Source of the DNA: an uncultured Lachnospiraceae bacterium
Lineage (GTDB): Bacteria > Bacillota > Clostridia > Lachnospirales > Lachnospiraceae
Direction of reading: 5' to 3'
Length of the DNA stretch: 33,100 nucleotides
Assembly: GCA_947600145.1 (NCBI GenBank)
Contig: CANQGA010000013.1
Location: forward strand, 1 to 33,100
The notes under the pieces were generated by a model that worked only from the letters and a program-made list of their open reading frames with translations, was not told the DNA's origin and did no database searches. The first letter of the stretch is position 1. Each line of letters opens with the position of its first letter. Shown one piece after another: positions 17,274 through 25,191 of this stretch. The translations under genes and the position numbers were made by a program.

Positions 17274-20200
17274 TTATCCGTTCAGCATGGCCTCGAATTC
17301 TTCCAGGGTCATCAGCACCTTCCTGGGCTTGGTCCCTTCGTCCTCGCTCACGACGCCCGCTTCCGCCAGCTGATCCATGATCCTCGCCGCGCGGTTGAAA
17401 CCGATCTTGTACATCCGCTGCAGCATACCGATGGAGGCCTTGTCCTTCTCAATGATGAAACGGCCCGCCTGGGCGAAATACTCGTCCCGGTCGCTTCTGC
17501 TGTCCGAGCCGGACTCCGCCGCCGGCATGGAGATCTGACTCTCGATCTCCGCGCTGTACTCCGTCCCCATATCCTGCTTCTTCAGGAAATCGACCACCTT
17601 GGACACCTCGGAATCGGACACGAGCGCGCCCTGGACGCGCACCGGCTTCGGGATCCCGGCCGGGTAGAACAGCATGTCTCCCTTGCCCAGAAGCTTCTCC
17701 GCTCCCACCATATCGAGGATCGTGCGGGAATCCACGCCCGAGGACACCGCGAACGCGATCCTGGACGGGACATTGGCCTTGATCAGACCGGTAATGACGT
17801 TCACCGACGGTCTCTGGGTCGCGATGACCAGATGGATGCCGGCCGCGCGGGCCAGCTGAGCCAGACGGCAGATGGAATCCTCCACCTCGCCGGGGGCTAC
17901 CATCATCAGATCCGCGAGCTCGTCGATGATAATGACGATCTGCGGCATCTTCGCGGGCCGCTTCTCCTCGGGCAGATCCTCAATCGCGTCCACTTTGGCG
18001 TTATAGCCTTTCAGGTCGCGGACTCCGGACGCCGCGAACTTCTTATAGCGGTCGTCCATTTCAGCCACCGCCCAGTTAAGGGCCCCCGACGCCTTTTTCG
18101 GATCCGTCACGACCGGGATCAGCAGATGCGGGATCCCGTTGTAGGAACTTAATTCCACAACCTTCGGATCCACCATGATCAGCTTCACGTCATCCGGACT
18201 TGACTTGTAAATGATGCTCATGATCAGCGTATTGATACAGACGGATTTGCCGGAACCGGTGGAGCCGGCGATCAGAAGATGGGGCATCCTGGCGATGTCG
18301 GTGACGATCACCTGTCCGCCGATATCCTTGCCGACCGCGAACGTCAGCTTCGACTGGCTCTTCTTAAATTCTTCGGATTCCAGAAGCTCCCGCAGATATA
18401 CCGCGTTCTTCTCTTTATTCGGTACCTCGATGCCCACGGCGGATTTGCCGGGGATCGGCGCCTCGATACGGATATCGGCAGCCGCCAGGCTCAGCTTGAT
18501 ATCATCGGCCAGCCCGACGATCCGGCTTACCTTCACGCCCTGCTCCGGATGAAGCTCATAGCGGGTCACCGACGGGCCGCAGCTTACGTTGGTCACCGTC
18601 ACGCCCACGCCGAAATCCCTCAGCGTCTGCTGCAGCTTGATCGCCGTTTCCCGGTACTCCTTGTCCGAGGCAGTCCCGGAAGAACCGGTGCCCCGGTTCA
18701 GAAGGTTCATCGGCGGGAATACATACTCCTTCTTCACGGCCGGCCTGGCGGCGATCTGTTCCGCAACTCCGCCGGTCTTCTCATCCTTCGCTTCCTGACG
18801 GCGGCTCTCCAGCTTCTTCTGCAGCGCCTCCGTATCGCTCTCAATGATCTTGCCGCCCGCGGTGACGACGCGCCTGCTGCCCTCTTCCATGGTCAGACGG
18901 CCTCCGACGACTTCAGCGTCCCCCGTCACGATCCGCGTCTTCGGCGCAGGCCGTCCGTCCTCCGGGCTCTCCACCGAGATCTCCTGCCATGCGTCCCCGG
19001 ACTGCGGGCCGTAACCGCCGGCCTCATCCGAATATGTATCCTCCTCCGAAGCAGCCTGCGCGGCGGCGCGTTCCGCAGCGATCCGCTCCATCCGGAGCCG
19101 CTCCTCCGAAGCCGCGTCCGCCCGGATCTGCTCCGTCAAAACGCCCTCCTCCGAAAGCTTCCCGGCAGTCTCCGGATCATCTCCCTGATCGTACAGACCG
19201 CCGCGCCTGCCGTCGATGACATGGAGGACCGGCTCCCCGTCGAGACCGACCGGCGGCACGACCGTGCCGGGGATCCATTCCCCAGCCCTTTCATCCGCGT
19301 CGAACGGCACCGAATCATCCTCCGGATCCACATAGACAGGCGGCCTCGTGATGTTGCCCGTAAAGATATCCGCGGAGCTCTGCGTCCGCTCTTTCCTGTT
19401 CTTATATTCCTCCGGCAGCAGCTCGTCCATAAAGCCCTGGTTGCCGACCTCCGGATTGAAATCCGCCGGGCCCTCTCCGACCAGCTTCGGCCCTCTTCCG
19501 GACTTCGCGCGCGCAGGCTCCGGCCGGCGCGCGTCCTCGTCCGCCGCTTCGGTCTCCTCCGCGGAAAGCTCTTCGTATTTCTCTTCCTCATCCTCCGGCA
19601 GCCCGGCGTCCTCAAGCTTAGTCGAGCTGAGATCGACGCCCCGGACCTTCTGCTCCTCACGGAGCCTCCTGCGCTCTTCCTTCTTCTCCTCGCGGATCAC
19701 ACGCCTGCGGTCCGCGTCCTCCTTCGCGTACTGATACGCTTTCCCGCCGCCGCGCTTCACGACGGACACGACCGATTTCTCCGTGATGCAGACCGCGCAG
19801 ATCACGAGCGCGATGATCAGGATCAGATACGCCCCGATGGTTCCCAGAAGCGAACCGATCCCCATCACAAGAAGGCCGCCCAGGAATCCGCCGCCGAGGC
19901 CGGTCTGCGCGCATCTGAGATAGATATCGCCGAGCTTCTGTCCCGCCGTGTACCCCGCTCCGAATACCAGCTCGGCCAGGCCGCTTAAGACCCACACGCC
20001 GGCCAGGACAGCGATCAGCTTCACACGCGCCAGCGCGCTGCCCCGGTTCGCCATCAGAAAGCATGTCCCCACGAAAAGCAGGATCGGCGCCGCGAATCCG
20101 ATCATGCCGAACAGCCCCAGCTGGACAGACCTCAGGATCTCCCCCAGGCTTCCGCAGAGGCGGAAATTACTTAAAAATAAAAGCACAGCCACGGCGAAAG

Positions 20201-20348
20201 CCACGAGGATAAACACCTCGTCCGGAAGAAAACTCTCCTCCGGTTCCGGCTCCGGCGCCCTGCGCCCGCTTGTCTTTGTATTCGCCTTCGTCCCGGACGG
20301 CTTTCTGGATCCGCCCGACGATTTTTTGCGATTTGTACTGTTAGCCAC
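17274..20348 (-). CDS. ftsK: DNA translocase FtsK/SpoIIIE
   Basis: A membrane-anchored dsDNA pump (1024 aa) for chromosome segregation at the division or sporulation septum. After a basic start, four or five membrane helices occupy about residues 45-200. A long acidic, Glu/Arg-rich linker follows (about 200-540). The motor has the alpha-beta domain, Walker A GSTGSGKS at 695-702, a Walker B-like IVIIIDELADLMM, and a C-terminal gamma winged helix (MYKIGFNRAARIMDQL) that reads KOPS/SRS sites. The start codon is GTG at 20348 with AAGGAGG 10 bases upstream. A good promoter lies just before it, at the end of tepA. I cannot tell FtsK from SpoIIIE function by sequence; adjacency to tepA matches Bacillus spoIIIE. 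Confidence 0.95.
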   Translation of the reverse strand: MANSTNRKKSSGGSRKPSGTKANTKTSGRRAPEPEPEESFLPDEVFILVAFAVAVLLFLSNFRLCGSLGEILRSVQLGLFGMIGFAAPILLFVGTCFLMANRGSALARVKLIAVLAGVWVLSGLAELVFGAGYTAGQKLGDIYLRCAQTGLGGGFLGGLLVMGIGSLLGTIGAYLILIIALVICAVCITEKSVVSVVKRGGGKAYQYAKEDADRRRVIREEKKEERRRLREEQKVRGVDLSSTKLEDAGLPEDEEEKYEELSAEETEAADEDARRPEPARAKSGRGPKLVGEGPADFNPEVGNQGFMDELLPEEYKNRKERTQSSADIFTGNITRPPVYVDPEDDSVPFDADERAGEWIPGTVVPPVGLDGEPVLHVIDGRRGGLYDQGDDPETAGKLSEEGVLTEQIRADAASEERLRMERIAAERAAAQAASEEDTYSDEAGGYGPQSGDAWQEISVESPEDGRPAPKTRIVTGDAEVVGGRLTMEEGSRRVVTAGGKIIESDTEALQKKLESRRQEAKDEKTGGVAEQIAARPAVKKEYVFPPMNLLNRGTGSSGTASDKEYRETAIKLQQTLRDFGVGVTVTNVSCGPSVTRYELHPEQGVKVSRIVGLADDIKLSLAAADIRIEAPIPGKSAVGIEVPNKEKNAVYLRELLESEEFKKSQSKLTFAVGKDIGGQVIVTDIARMPHLLIAGSTGSGKSVCINTLIMSIIYKSSPDDVKLIMVDPKVVELSSYNGIPHLLIPVVTDPKKASGALNWAVAEMDDRYKKFAASGVRDLKGYNAKVDAIEDLPEEKRPAKMPQIVIIIDELADLMMVAPGEVEDSICRLAQLARAAGIHLVIATQRPSVNVITGLIKANVPSRIAFAVSSGVDSRTILDMVGAEKLLGKGDMLFYPAGIPKPVRVQGALVSDSEVSKVVDFLKKQDMGTEYSAEIESQISMPAAESGSDSRSDRDEYFAQAGRFIIEKDKASIGMLQRMYKIGFNRAARIMDQLAEAGVVSEDEGTKPRKVLMTLEEFEAMLNG

Positions 20349-20386
20349 GTTCCGTTAGCCTCCTTACCCTCATCCCGTCGAAGTAT

Positions 20387-20415
20387 AGTATACAAAATGT
20401 GGAAGAAAATTGCAA
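20387..20415 (-). promoter_or_regulatory. sigma-A-type promoter for ftsK
   Basis: On the - strand TTGCAA (20410-20415) and TATACT (20387-20392) are spaced by exactly 17 bases. A second overlapping TATACT lies 5 bases further downstream. The start point would be about 30 bases before the ftsK ribosome site. The -35 box sits 2 bases beyond the tepA stop codon. Confidence 0.7.
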
Positions 20416-20417
20416 GG

Positions 20418-21209
20418 CTAATGACGGGGGGATTTCCGAAATCCGCCGATCATCCGGTGAAGCCTGTCGAGGGCTTCCCGAATGCCGCCCACCTCGTTGA
20501 TCAGACCGCATTCCACGGCTTCGGGACCGACCAGCACCGTGCCAAGATCGCGGGTCAGCATCTTGGTATTGAGCATCAGGCTCTTCACCTGATCGTAGCT
20601 GATGGCGGAATGCTCCGTGATAAAGCTCAGGATCCGGTCCTGGATCATTTCAAAATACTCATACGTCTGGGACGCGCCGATGACCATGCCGCTCATGCGC
20701 ACCGGATGGATCATCATCGTTCCTGTCGGCACGATAAAGGAATAATCCGTGGATACCGCCAGAGGCACGCCGATGGAATGGCTTCCCCCAAGGACCAGCG
20801 ACACCGTCGGGATGCTTAAGGAAGCGATCATCTCCGCGATCGCGAGACCGGCGTCCACGTCGCCGCCGGACGTGTTCAGAAGGACCAGAAGCCCCTCCAC
20901 CTCCTCGTTGTCCTCGATCGCCGCCAGACTCGGCAGCACATGGTCGTATTTGGTGGTCTTCGTGTTGCCCGGGGCATTCTCATGGCCTTCCACTTCCCCG
21001 ATGATGGAGAGCAGGCGGATCTTCTGCCTGCGCCCGTTTCCCTCAAGCGTCAGCTGGCCGTACTCCTCCAGCTTTCCGTCCTCATTCTCCCCGATCTCCT
21101 TCTCCGTCTTTCCGTCTTCCGGCTTCCTGTCTTTCTGCGGTCCGCTCCCGCCTTTTCCGGCCTTCCGCTGTCCGTCTTCCCGCTTTCTGTCTTCCTGGTT
21201 CTCTCTCAT
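20418..21209 (-). CDS. tepA: ClpP-fold serine protease, TepA-like
   Basis: The protein (263 aa) has a charged, Lys/Glu/Gly-rich N-terminal 50 residues and then a ClpP/crotonase-fold protease domain. Likely catalytic residues are Ser145 in GGSHSIGVP, His168 in MMIHPV and Asp221 in TRDLGTVL. There is no ClpX-docking context or signal peptide. The family (Bacillus YmfB/TepA) was linked to presecretory protein translocation and spore peptide degradation, and in Bacillus it lies next to spoIIIE, as here next to ftsK. The start ATG at 21209 follows AAGGAG at 6 bases. Confidence 0.85.
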   Translation of the reverse strand: MRENQEDRKREDGQRKAGKGGSGPQKDRKPEDGKTEKEIGENEDGKLEEYGQLTLEGNGRRQKIRLLSIIGEVEGHENAPGNTKTTKYDHVLPSLAAIEDNEEVEGLLVLLNTSGGDVDAGLAIAEMIASLSIPTVSLVLGGSHSIGVPLAVSTDYSFIVPTGTMMIHPVRMSGMVIGASQTYEYFEMIQDRILSFITEHSAISYDQVKSLMLNTKMLTRDLGTVLVGPEAVECGLINEVGGIREALDRLHRMIGGFRKSPRH

Positions 21210-21270
21210 GTCCGGCTCCTTTGCAGATCATTTCATTGTCATACCGTATAGTTTGCCGGACATATACCGA

Positions 21271-21309
21271 AAATATGCAGGAAAACCGCTTTCCGCGGCC
21301 ATCCTGCAT
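21271..21309 (-). terminator. intrinsic terminator after the DUF5662 gene
   Basis: The stem ATGCAGGA (21275-21282) with TCCTGCAT (21302-21309), containing an inner CCGC/GCGG stem, is followed on the - strand by ATTTTC. It begins 5 bases after the stop of the upstream gene and separates it from tepA. Confidence 0.7.
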
Positions 21310-21313
21310 CCGT

Positions 21314-21865
21314 TCAGTAGGTTCCTTTTTTCAGCAGTCTCCGCAGATAGCGGAACGTCTTCTCCTCGCCCTCGCGGCTCAGCATCACCAGGATCTTCTC
21401 CAGCAGACGGCTGGTGTCCGGGTGCATCACCGGCTTCACATGTGGCCGCTCCCATTTATAATACTCGAGCGGACTGGAATCCGTATAGTCCTTCCCGCGG
21501 TAGACCCGGCAGGCCGCGATCCGGTCCATGACCATCTCCACCACATAGTTTACCGGCATCTTCTGGCCGATCAGCCCTTTCGGCTCCCCCAGGGAGAAAT
21601 CAAGCCAGTACTCGAAATGGTGCTTGTTGCGTCCCTTATGGTGGAGCCAGGCCAGCGAATAGCCCTTCTCCTCCCGCTCCGCCGCGTTGGGACTTCTGGT
21701 TCCCTGATAATAGCGGACGCCGGTCCAGAACTCCTCCGGAGAATATTTGGAGAGATCATGCAGAAGCCCCTGCTTATAGAGCCCCACGCGAAAACAGTTC
21801 TTCATCACCAGAAGTTTATGCTCGGTAATCGTTACAAAATGATGCCATACGTTGGATCCCTTCAT
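21314..21865 (-). CDS. DUF5662 family protein
   Basis: The product (183 aa) matches my memory of the DUF5662 family, whose function is unknown. It begins [20 protein letters not shown] and is rich in conserved-looking histidines: [32 protein letters not shown]. The spacing of the His and the HD pair resembles metal-dependent HD-type phosphohydrolases, but this is inference. There is no signal peptide or membrane helix. I place the start at the ATG at 21865, 7 bases after AGGAGG; the open frame runs on upstream through the promoter region of the divergent cold-shock gene, which is not credible as coding. A terminator follows it. Confidence 0.82.
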   Translation of the reverse strand: MKGSNVWHHFVTITEHKLLVMKNCFRVGLYKQGLLHDLSKYSPEEFWTGVRYYQGTRSPNAAEREEKGYSLAWLHHKGRNKHHFEYWLDFSLGEPKGLIGQKMPVNYVVEMVMDRIAACRVYRGKDYTDSSPLEYYKWERPHVKPVMHPDTSRLLEKILVMLSREGEEKTFRYLRRLLKKGTY

Positions 21866-21937
21866 GGTCCGGCCTCCTGTATTTGTACGGTTTTTGTACT
21901 TTTTTCGGTACTTTTCGGAATATTTCACGGAAAATAT

Positions 21938-21966
21938 TTGACACCTTTTTGCAATTATGCTATTCT
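21938..21966 (+). promoter_or_regulatory. promoter of the cold-shock gene
   Basis: A perfect -35 TTGACA (21938-21943) and a -10 TATTCT (21961-21966) are 17 bases apart. The predicted start near 21973 leaves a leader of about 50 bases containing CGGAGG before the ATG. The leader is short for a cspA-type thermosensor. Confidence 0.75.
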
Positions 21967-22023
21967 TACTACAGTTGCGACATTTCGGCACAACAATATC
22001 TTTTTCTTTCGGAGGTATCAATC

Positions 22024-22224
22024 ATGAGCAAAGGTACAGTCAAGTGGTTTAACAACCAGAAGGGCTACGGCTTCATCTGTGACGAGAGCGGCAAGGATGT
22101 GTTCGTTCACTACTCCGGTCTGAACATGGAAGGCTATAAGACCCTCGAAGAAGGCGCTGCGGTAGAATTCGACGTAGTGGAAGGCGCCAAGGGACCACAG
22201 GCTACCAATGTAACAAAACTCTAA
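22024..22224 (+). CDS. csp: cold-shock protein (CspA/CspB family)
   Basis: A single OB-fold RNA chaperone of 66 aa that binds single-stranded nucleic acid and melts RNA structure. Both RNA-binding motifs are present: KGYGFI (RNP1) and DVFVHY (RNP2), within the family start [10 protein letters not shown]. It is monocistronic: its own promoter (21938-21966) lies upstream, a GGAGG site 8 bases before the ATG, and a hairpin terminator 61 bases after the stop. It is the only complete + strand gene among its neighbours, divergent from the DUF5662 gene and convergent with hslO. Confidence 0.97.
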   Translation: MSKGTVKWFNNQKGYGFICDESGKDVFVHYSGLNMEGYKTLEEGAAVEFDVVEGAKGPQATNVTKL

Positions 22225-22285
22225 TCAGCAGTGTACCTTTATTTATGTAGTATCGATACAGAGACACACCGGCAGATTACGACTG

Positions 22286-22319
22286 AGAGCCGCCCCGCCT
22301 GCACGGGGATGGCTCTTTT
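22286..22319 (+). terminator. intrinsic terminator of the cold-shock gene
   Basis: The outer stem AGAGCC/GGCTCT (22286-22291, 22111+ paired at 22311-22316) encloses CCCCG/CGGGG (22293-22297, 22304-22308) around a 6-base loop, and ends in TTTT. It lies between the convergent csp and hslO genes; the U run is only on the + strand. Confidence 0.8.
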
Positions 22320-22326
22320 CGTATCT

Positions 22327-23211
22327 TTACTTTCTCTCCGCTTTGCGCAGCAGCTCCTCAAGCTCCTCCACCGTAAACGTATATTTCTTTCCGCAGAAAT
22401 GGCAGCCGGCCTCGATGGGCTTTCCGTCGGCGATCATTTCCTGCAGATCCTTCTTCCCGATGCTGATCAGGGCCTTCTCCACCCGCGCCTTATTGCACCC
22501 GCAGTAAAACCGCGTATCCAAACGGTCCGTGATCTCCAGTCCGAGCCCGCCCAGCAGCGTCCCGAGCATATCCTCCGGCGTCTGCCCCGCGTCCAGAAGG
22601 GAGGTCACCGACGTGATCCCCGCCAGCTTCTCCTCGATCTTCGCCGCGATCTCATCCGATGCACCGGGCATCATCTGAATGATAAATCCTCCGGCCTGGC
22701 GCACCGTATTGTCCTTATTCATCAGAACGCCCAATGCCACCGACGAAGGCGTCTGCTCCGACGTGGCGTAATAATACGTCAGATCTTCGGCGATCTCGCC
22801 GCTGACCAGGATCGTCTGTCCCACATACGGCTCCTTCAGACCGATATCCATGATCACGCTCAGGACGCCGATTCCGAGGGCGCCCCCCACATCCAGCTTT
22901 CCCTGCGCGTTGGGCGGCAGCATCACCTGGGGATTGGCCGCGTAGCCCTTTACATTCCCCTTCGAGTCCGCCGTCACCGTCAGGCTTCCGATCGGCCCGT
23001 CTCCCTGGATCTTGATCGTCAGGAGATCGTCCTCCCCCTTCATCATGCTGCCCATCATGCCCGCGGCCGTCAGAAGCCGCCCCAGGGCCGCCGTCGCCAC
23101 AGGGCTCGTATTGTGCCCGGCCCTGGCGGTCTCCACCACATCCCTGGTCGTGGACGCGAACGCCCGCACCTGTCCGCCGGCCGCCGTGGCCCGAATGATA
23201 TAATCCGCCAT
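22327..23211 (-). CDS. hslO: redox-regulated chaperone Hsp33
   Basis: The protein (294 aa) is an ATP-independent holdase switched on by oxidation. The N-terminal domain begins MADYIIRATAAGGQVRAF and contains the RLLTAAGMM helix and VSGEIAEDL. The C-terminal redox switch has four zinc-binding cysteines, CGC at 237-239 and CHFC at 270-273, in the classical CxC...CxxC arrangement. The start is set at 23211 because AAGGA is found upstream and the sequence matches the family N-terminus; the frame is open for 45 more codons of non-homologous sequence. It ends close to the csp terminator. Confidence 0.96.
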   Translation of the reverse strand: MADYIIRATAAGGQVRAFASTTRDVVETARAGHNTSPVATAALGRLLTAAGMMGSMMKGEDDLLTIKIQGDGPIGSLTVTADSKGNVKGYAANPQVMLPPNAQGKLDVGGALGIGVLSVIMDIGLKEPYVGQTILVSGEIAEDLTYYYATSEQTPSSVALGVLMNKDNTVRQAGGFIIQMMPGASDEIAAKIEEKLAGITSVTSLLDAGQTPEDMLGTLLGGLGLEITDRLDTRFYCGCNKARVEKALISIGKKDLQEMIADGKPIEAGCHFCGKKYTFTVEELEELLRKAERK

Positions 23212-23337
23212 TTTTCCGTTTCCTTTCTGCTTCTTTGCGGCATCGCCGCCGACATGGCTGCGGCCCGGACGCCCATGCGGTCCCTGCTCTCTCAGGGCAA
23301 TCGCCTTTCCGCAGTCTCCCCGCTTCCATCCCGGGGC

Positions 23338-23399
23338 TTCCCGCAATTCTCAGCCTCAGCCGGGTATCTTCCCGCAATTCTCAGCCTCAGCCGGGTATC
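23338..23399. repeat. 31-bp perfect tandem duplication at the end of the methyltransferase gene
   Basis: The unit beginning TTCCCGCAATTCTCAGCC is present at 23338-23368 and again, unchanged, at 23369-23399. The second copy contains the last codons and stop of the methyltransferase gene (TGA at 23387-23389), so the first copy is a duplicated, untranslated gene end. Identity of the copies suggests recent slippage or an unstable locus. Confidence 0.9.
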
Positions 23400-24148
23400 T
23401 TTCCGCGTTCCCGCAGGACCACGTAGATCCTCCCGCTGTCCCTGCGCGGCGCGTCACGGGTAAACGCGTCATACGCCGTTACAAACTCCATCCCCGCCTC
23501 CGCTGCCGCCTTCCGGATCTCCGCCAGCTCGTACGCCCGCTGATAATGGGTCTCGTCGTACCGCCGGTACAGATCCCCGTCCTCCCGCACGAACAGTGTC
23601 AGGTCGTATTCATTGATCCGGCTGTCCTCGTCATAATAATTCTCCCAGATGAACCCCGCGTCCTCCCGGCTCTCCGCGATCGTCTCCTCGCCGATCTCGT
23701 CCCGGTACTTGTGGACCGTATTCAGATCGAAAATGAACACGCCCCGCGGATCCAGATAATTGTTCACCAGCTTAAACACCGTCACCAGATCCTCATATTC
23801 CGTCAGGTAATTCATACTGTCGCAGAGGCTGACCACCGCCGCCACCGTGCCGTAGAGCTCAAATTCCCGCATATCCTGACAGAGATACAGAATATCCAGC
23901 CCCGACGCGTCCTTCTTCTCCATGGCGATCTGCAGCATCTCCTCCGATGCGTCCACGCCGATCATATCAAATCCGCGCCGCGCCAGCAGCTCCGTCAGAG
24001 TGCCCGTCCCGCAGCCCAGATCCAGCACCAGTCCGCCCGTCACCTGATAATCTGCCAGAAGTCCGGCAAGATATTCCGCCCATTCCTCATACGGGACATT
24101 ATCCATAAATGCGTCATAGACCGCCGCAAATCCGCTGTATGCGTCCAT
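23387..24148 (-). CDS. class I SAM-dependent methyltransferase
   Basis: The protein (253 aa) has the seven-strand SAM methyltransferase fold: motif I VLDLGCGTGTLTELLA at about 41-56, the acidic ribose-binding residue in MIGVDASEEML, motif II/III around DMREFELYGTVAAVVSLCDSMNYL, and IFDLNTVHKY. The start MDAYSGFAAVYDAFM is typical of small-molecule or tRNA-modifying methylases of the YqeM/UbiE-like group. The substrate cannot be inferred. The ATG follows GGAGGCGGAGG. It lies downstream of the SEC-C gene's terminator and upstream of hslO. Its last five codons lie in a 31-bp duplicated unit. Confidence 0.88.
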   Translation of the reverse strand: MDAYSGFAAVYDAFMDNVPYEEWAEYLAGLLADYQVTGGLVLDLGCGTGTLTELLARRGFDMIGVDASEEMLQIAMEKKDASGLDILYLCQDMREFELYGTVAAVVSLCDSMNYLTEYEDLVTVFKLVNNYLDPRGVFIFDLNTVHKYRDEIGEETIAESREDAGFIWENYYDEDSRINEYDLTLFVREDGDLYRRYDETHYQRAYELAEIRKAAAEAGMEFVTAYDAFTRDAPRRDSGRIYVVLRERGKIPG

Positions 24149-24162
24149 CCTCCGCCTCCGAG

Positions 24163-24197
24163 AAAAAAGGCAGAACCATCATCCCGATGTCTCTGCC
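24163..24197 (-). terminator. intrinsic terminator after the SEC-C gene
   Basis: The stem GGCAGA (24169-24174) with TCTGCC (24192-24197), plus inner CATC/GATG pairing, is followed on the - strand by six T (24163-24168). It lies 15 bases after the SEC-C stop and just before the methyltransferase start. Confidence 0.8.
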
Positions 24198-24211
24198 CTC
24201 ACATATCGCTC

Positions 24212-24721
24212 CTACTGGTTCCTGCCGCAGCATTTCTTGTACTTCTTGCCACTGCCGCAGGGACACGGGTCATTGGGGAAGATCTTCTTCGCCTTGCGGA
24301 CCGTACCGGAAGCCTTCTGCTCCTTATAGAGCTCCTTGCGGCGCTCCTCGCTCAGGATATCGTTCCAGGCCGGCAGATTGTAGAGCCAGTCCGCCCTGGC
24401 CGCGACCATATTGTAATAAAGCTTCTCCGGATCGATCTCGATCTTCACCTCGGTATCCTCGTCCATGGTTTCGATCGGGTTCTCGTAGCCCTTCAGGCTG
24501 TCATTGATCCCATCCAGGAAGCCGGTCATGATCAGGATCTCCGTATCATATTTCTCCGCCAGCTCCCTGACCGTGCCGGTGACCACCTTCTCCGGCTCCG
24601 CCAGGATCTGCTCATAGATGCCTTTCTCGATCGCGAAATAGCCGGACCACATCTGCTCTCTCTGTTTCTCGTCCAGCTCATTGCCGTATGCCATATTCCG
24701 CCATGTCTCAAGTAATGCCAT
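24212..24721 (-). CDS. SEC-C metal-binding domain protein
   Basis: The protein (169 aa) ends in a zinc-binding SEC-C motif, [17 protein letters not shown], like the tail of SecA. The preceding 140 residues are helical and acidic, with a DUF1186/UPF0149-like feel, but I do not recognise a named family. There is no signal peptide, so it is cytosolic. It stands alone between its own promoter (24770-24798) and its own terminator (24163-24197). AAGGAAGG lies 8 bases before the ATG. The function is unknown; the SEC-C motif alone suggests ribosome- or SecB-type binding (inference). Confidence 0.85.
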   Translation of the reverse strand: MALLETWRNMAYGNELDEKQREQMWSGYFAIEKGIYEQILAEPEKVVTGTVRELAEKYDTEILIMTGFLDGINDSLKGYENPIETMDEDTEVKIEIDPEKLYYNMVAARADWLYNLPAWNDILSEERRKELYKEQKASGTVRKAKKIFPNDPCPCGSGKKYKKCCGRNQ

Positions 24722-24769
24722 GTCGATTCCTTCCTTCTTTCATCCAGCAGTGTTTGTAAACCATACCTT

Positions 24770-24798
24770 AGTATATAACAAGCGGAAGGTTTTTGCAA
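24770..24798 (-). promoter_or_regulatory. promoter of the SEC-C gene
   Basis: On the - strand, TTGCAA (24793-24798) and TATACT (24770-24775) are 17 bases apart, the same pair of boxes as before ftsK. It gives a leader of about 40 bases. Confidence 0.7.
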
Positions 24799-24806
24799 CG
24801 GGATTT

Positions 24807-24881
24807 TCAGCAGGCGCTCTGTAAAGTTTCTTCAGCCTGGTTCATCCGGTAGTGGCTCCGGTCATACTGTTTCTCTGTCAT
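24807..24881 (-). pseudogene. 24-codon ORF, possible remnant of a HEPN-type gene
   Basis: On the - strand an ATG with GGAG 4 bases upstream opens a frame of 24 codons, MTEKQYDRSHYRMNQAEETL followed by four more residues and TGA. The YRMNQAEETLQSA part resembles the first helix of HEPN-domain proteins, which normally continue for over 100 residues. After the stop no continuation is seen before the SEC-C promoter. It could be a truncated gene start left by a deletion, or chance. The resemblance is from memory, not a search. Confidence 0.35.
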
Positions 24882-25191
24882 CAATCTCCACCCCCTCGGT
24901 CCTTATAGCATGTTAATTACTGCTCCCTATCCTATCATCAAATGAATAACGATAGATGAAGTGAGACGAAAATCATCGAGCAGGGAGTTCATGCTTTATT
25001 TCGAATATTGCGTATACCGGCGCACTTCTGGCATGGATATAAGTTGAATCCGTTCATTCTATAATCTCAGCGTCATAAAAATGCCGCCAGCCGATTACTC
25101 GACTGGCGACACTAAGCATATCTTATAACCAGGGTTCAGCACTTCTTTCTTCAATCTGCAGAAATTCTTCCACCTTCTCGCTGCATTCCTG
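24882..25191. other. AT-rich gap between adhesin gene and housekeeping region
   Basis: These 310 bases hold no credible gene on either strand. The only structure seen is the weak hairpin terminator for the surface-protein gene at 25077-25108. The composition is clearly richer in A and T than the housekeeping block, and the gap marks the border between the core and accessory regions. Confidence 0.6.
25077..25108 (-). terminator. probable terminator of the surface-protein gene
   Basis: A 6-bp stem (CGCCAG 25085-25090, CTGGCG 25103-25108) with a 12-base loop is followed on the - strand by GCATTTTT. It lies about 85 bases after the adhesin stop. Confidence 0.6.

Noticed and set aside
18279-19988. 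569-codon open frame on the + strand
   Set aside because: Antisense to ftsK; typical GC-rich shadow frame.
22715-23377. 220-codon - strand frame overlapping hslO
   Set aside because: It overlaps hslO in another frame; hslO has full Hsp33 motifs and the alternative product is low-complexity.
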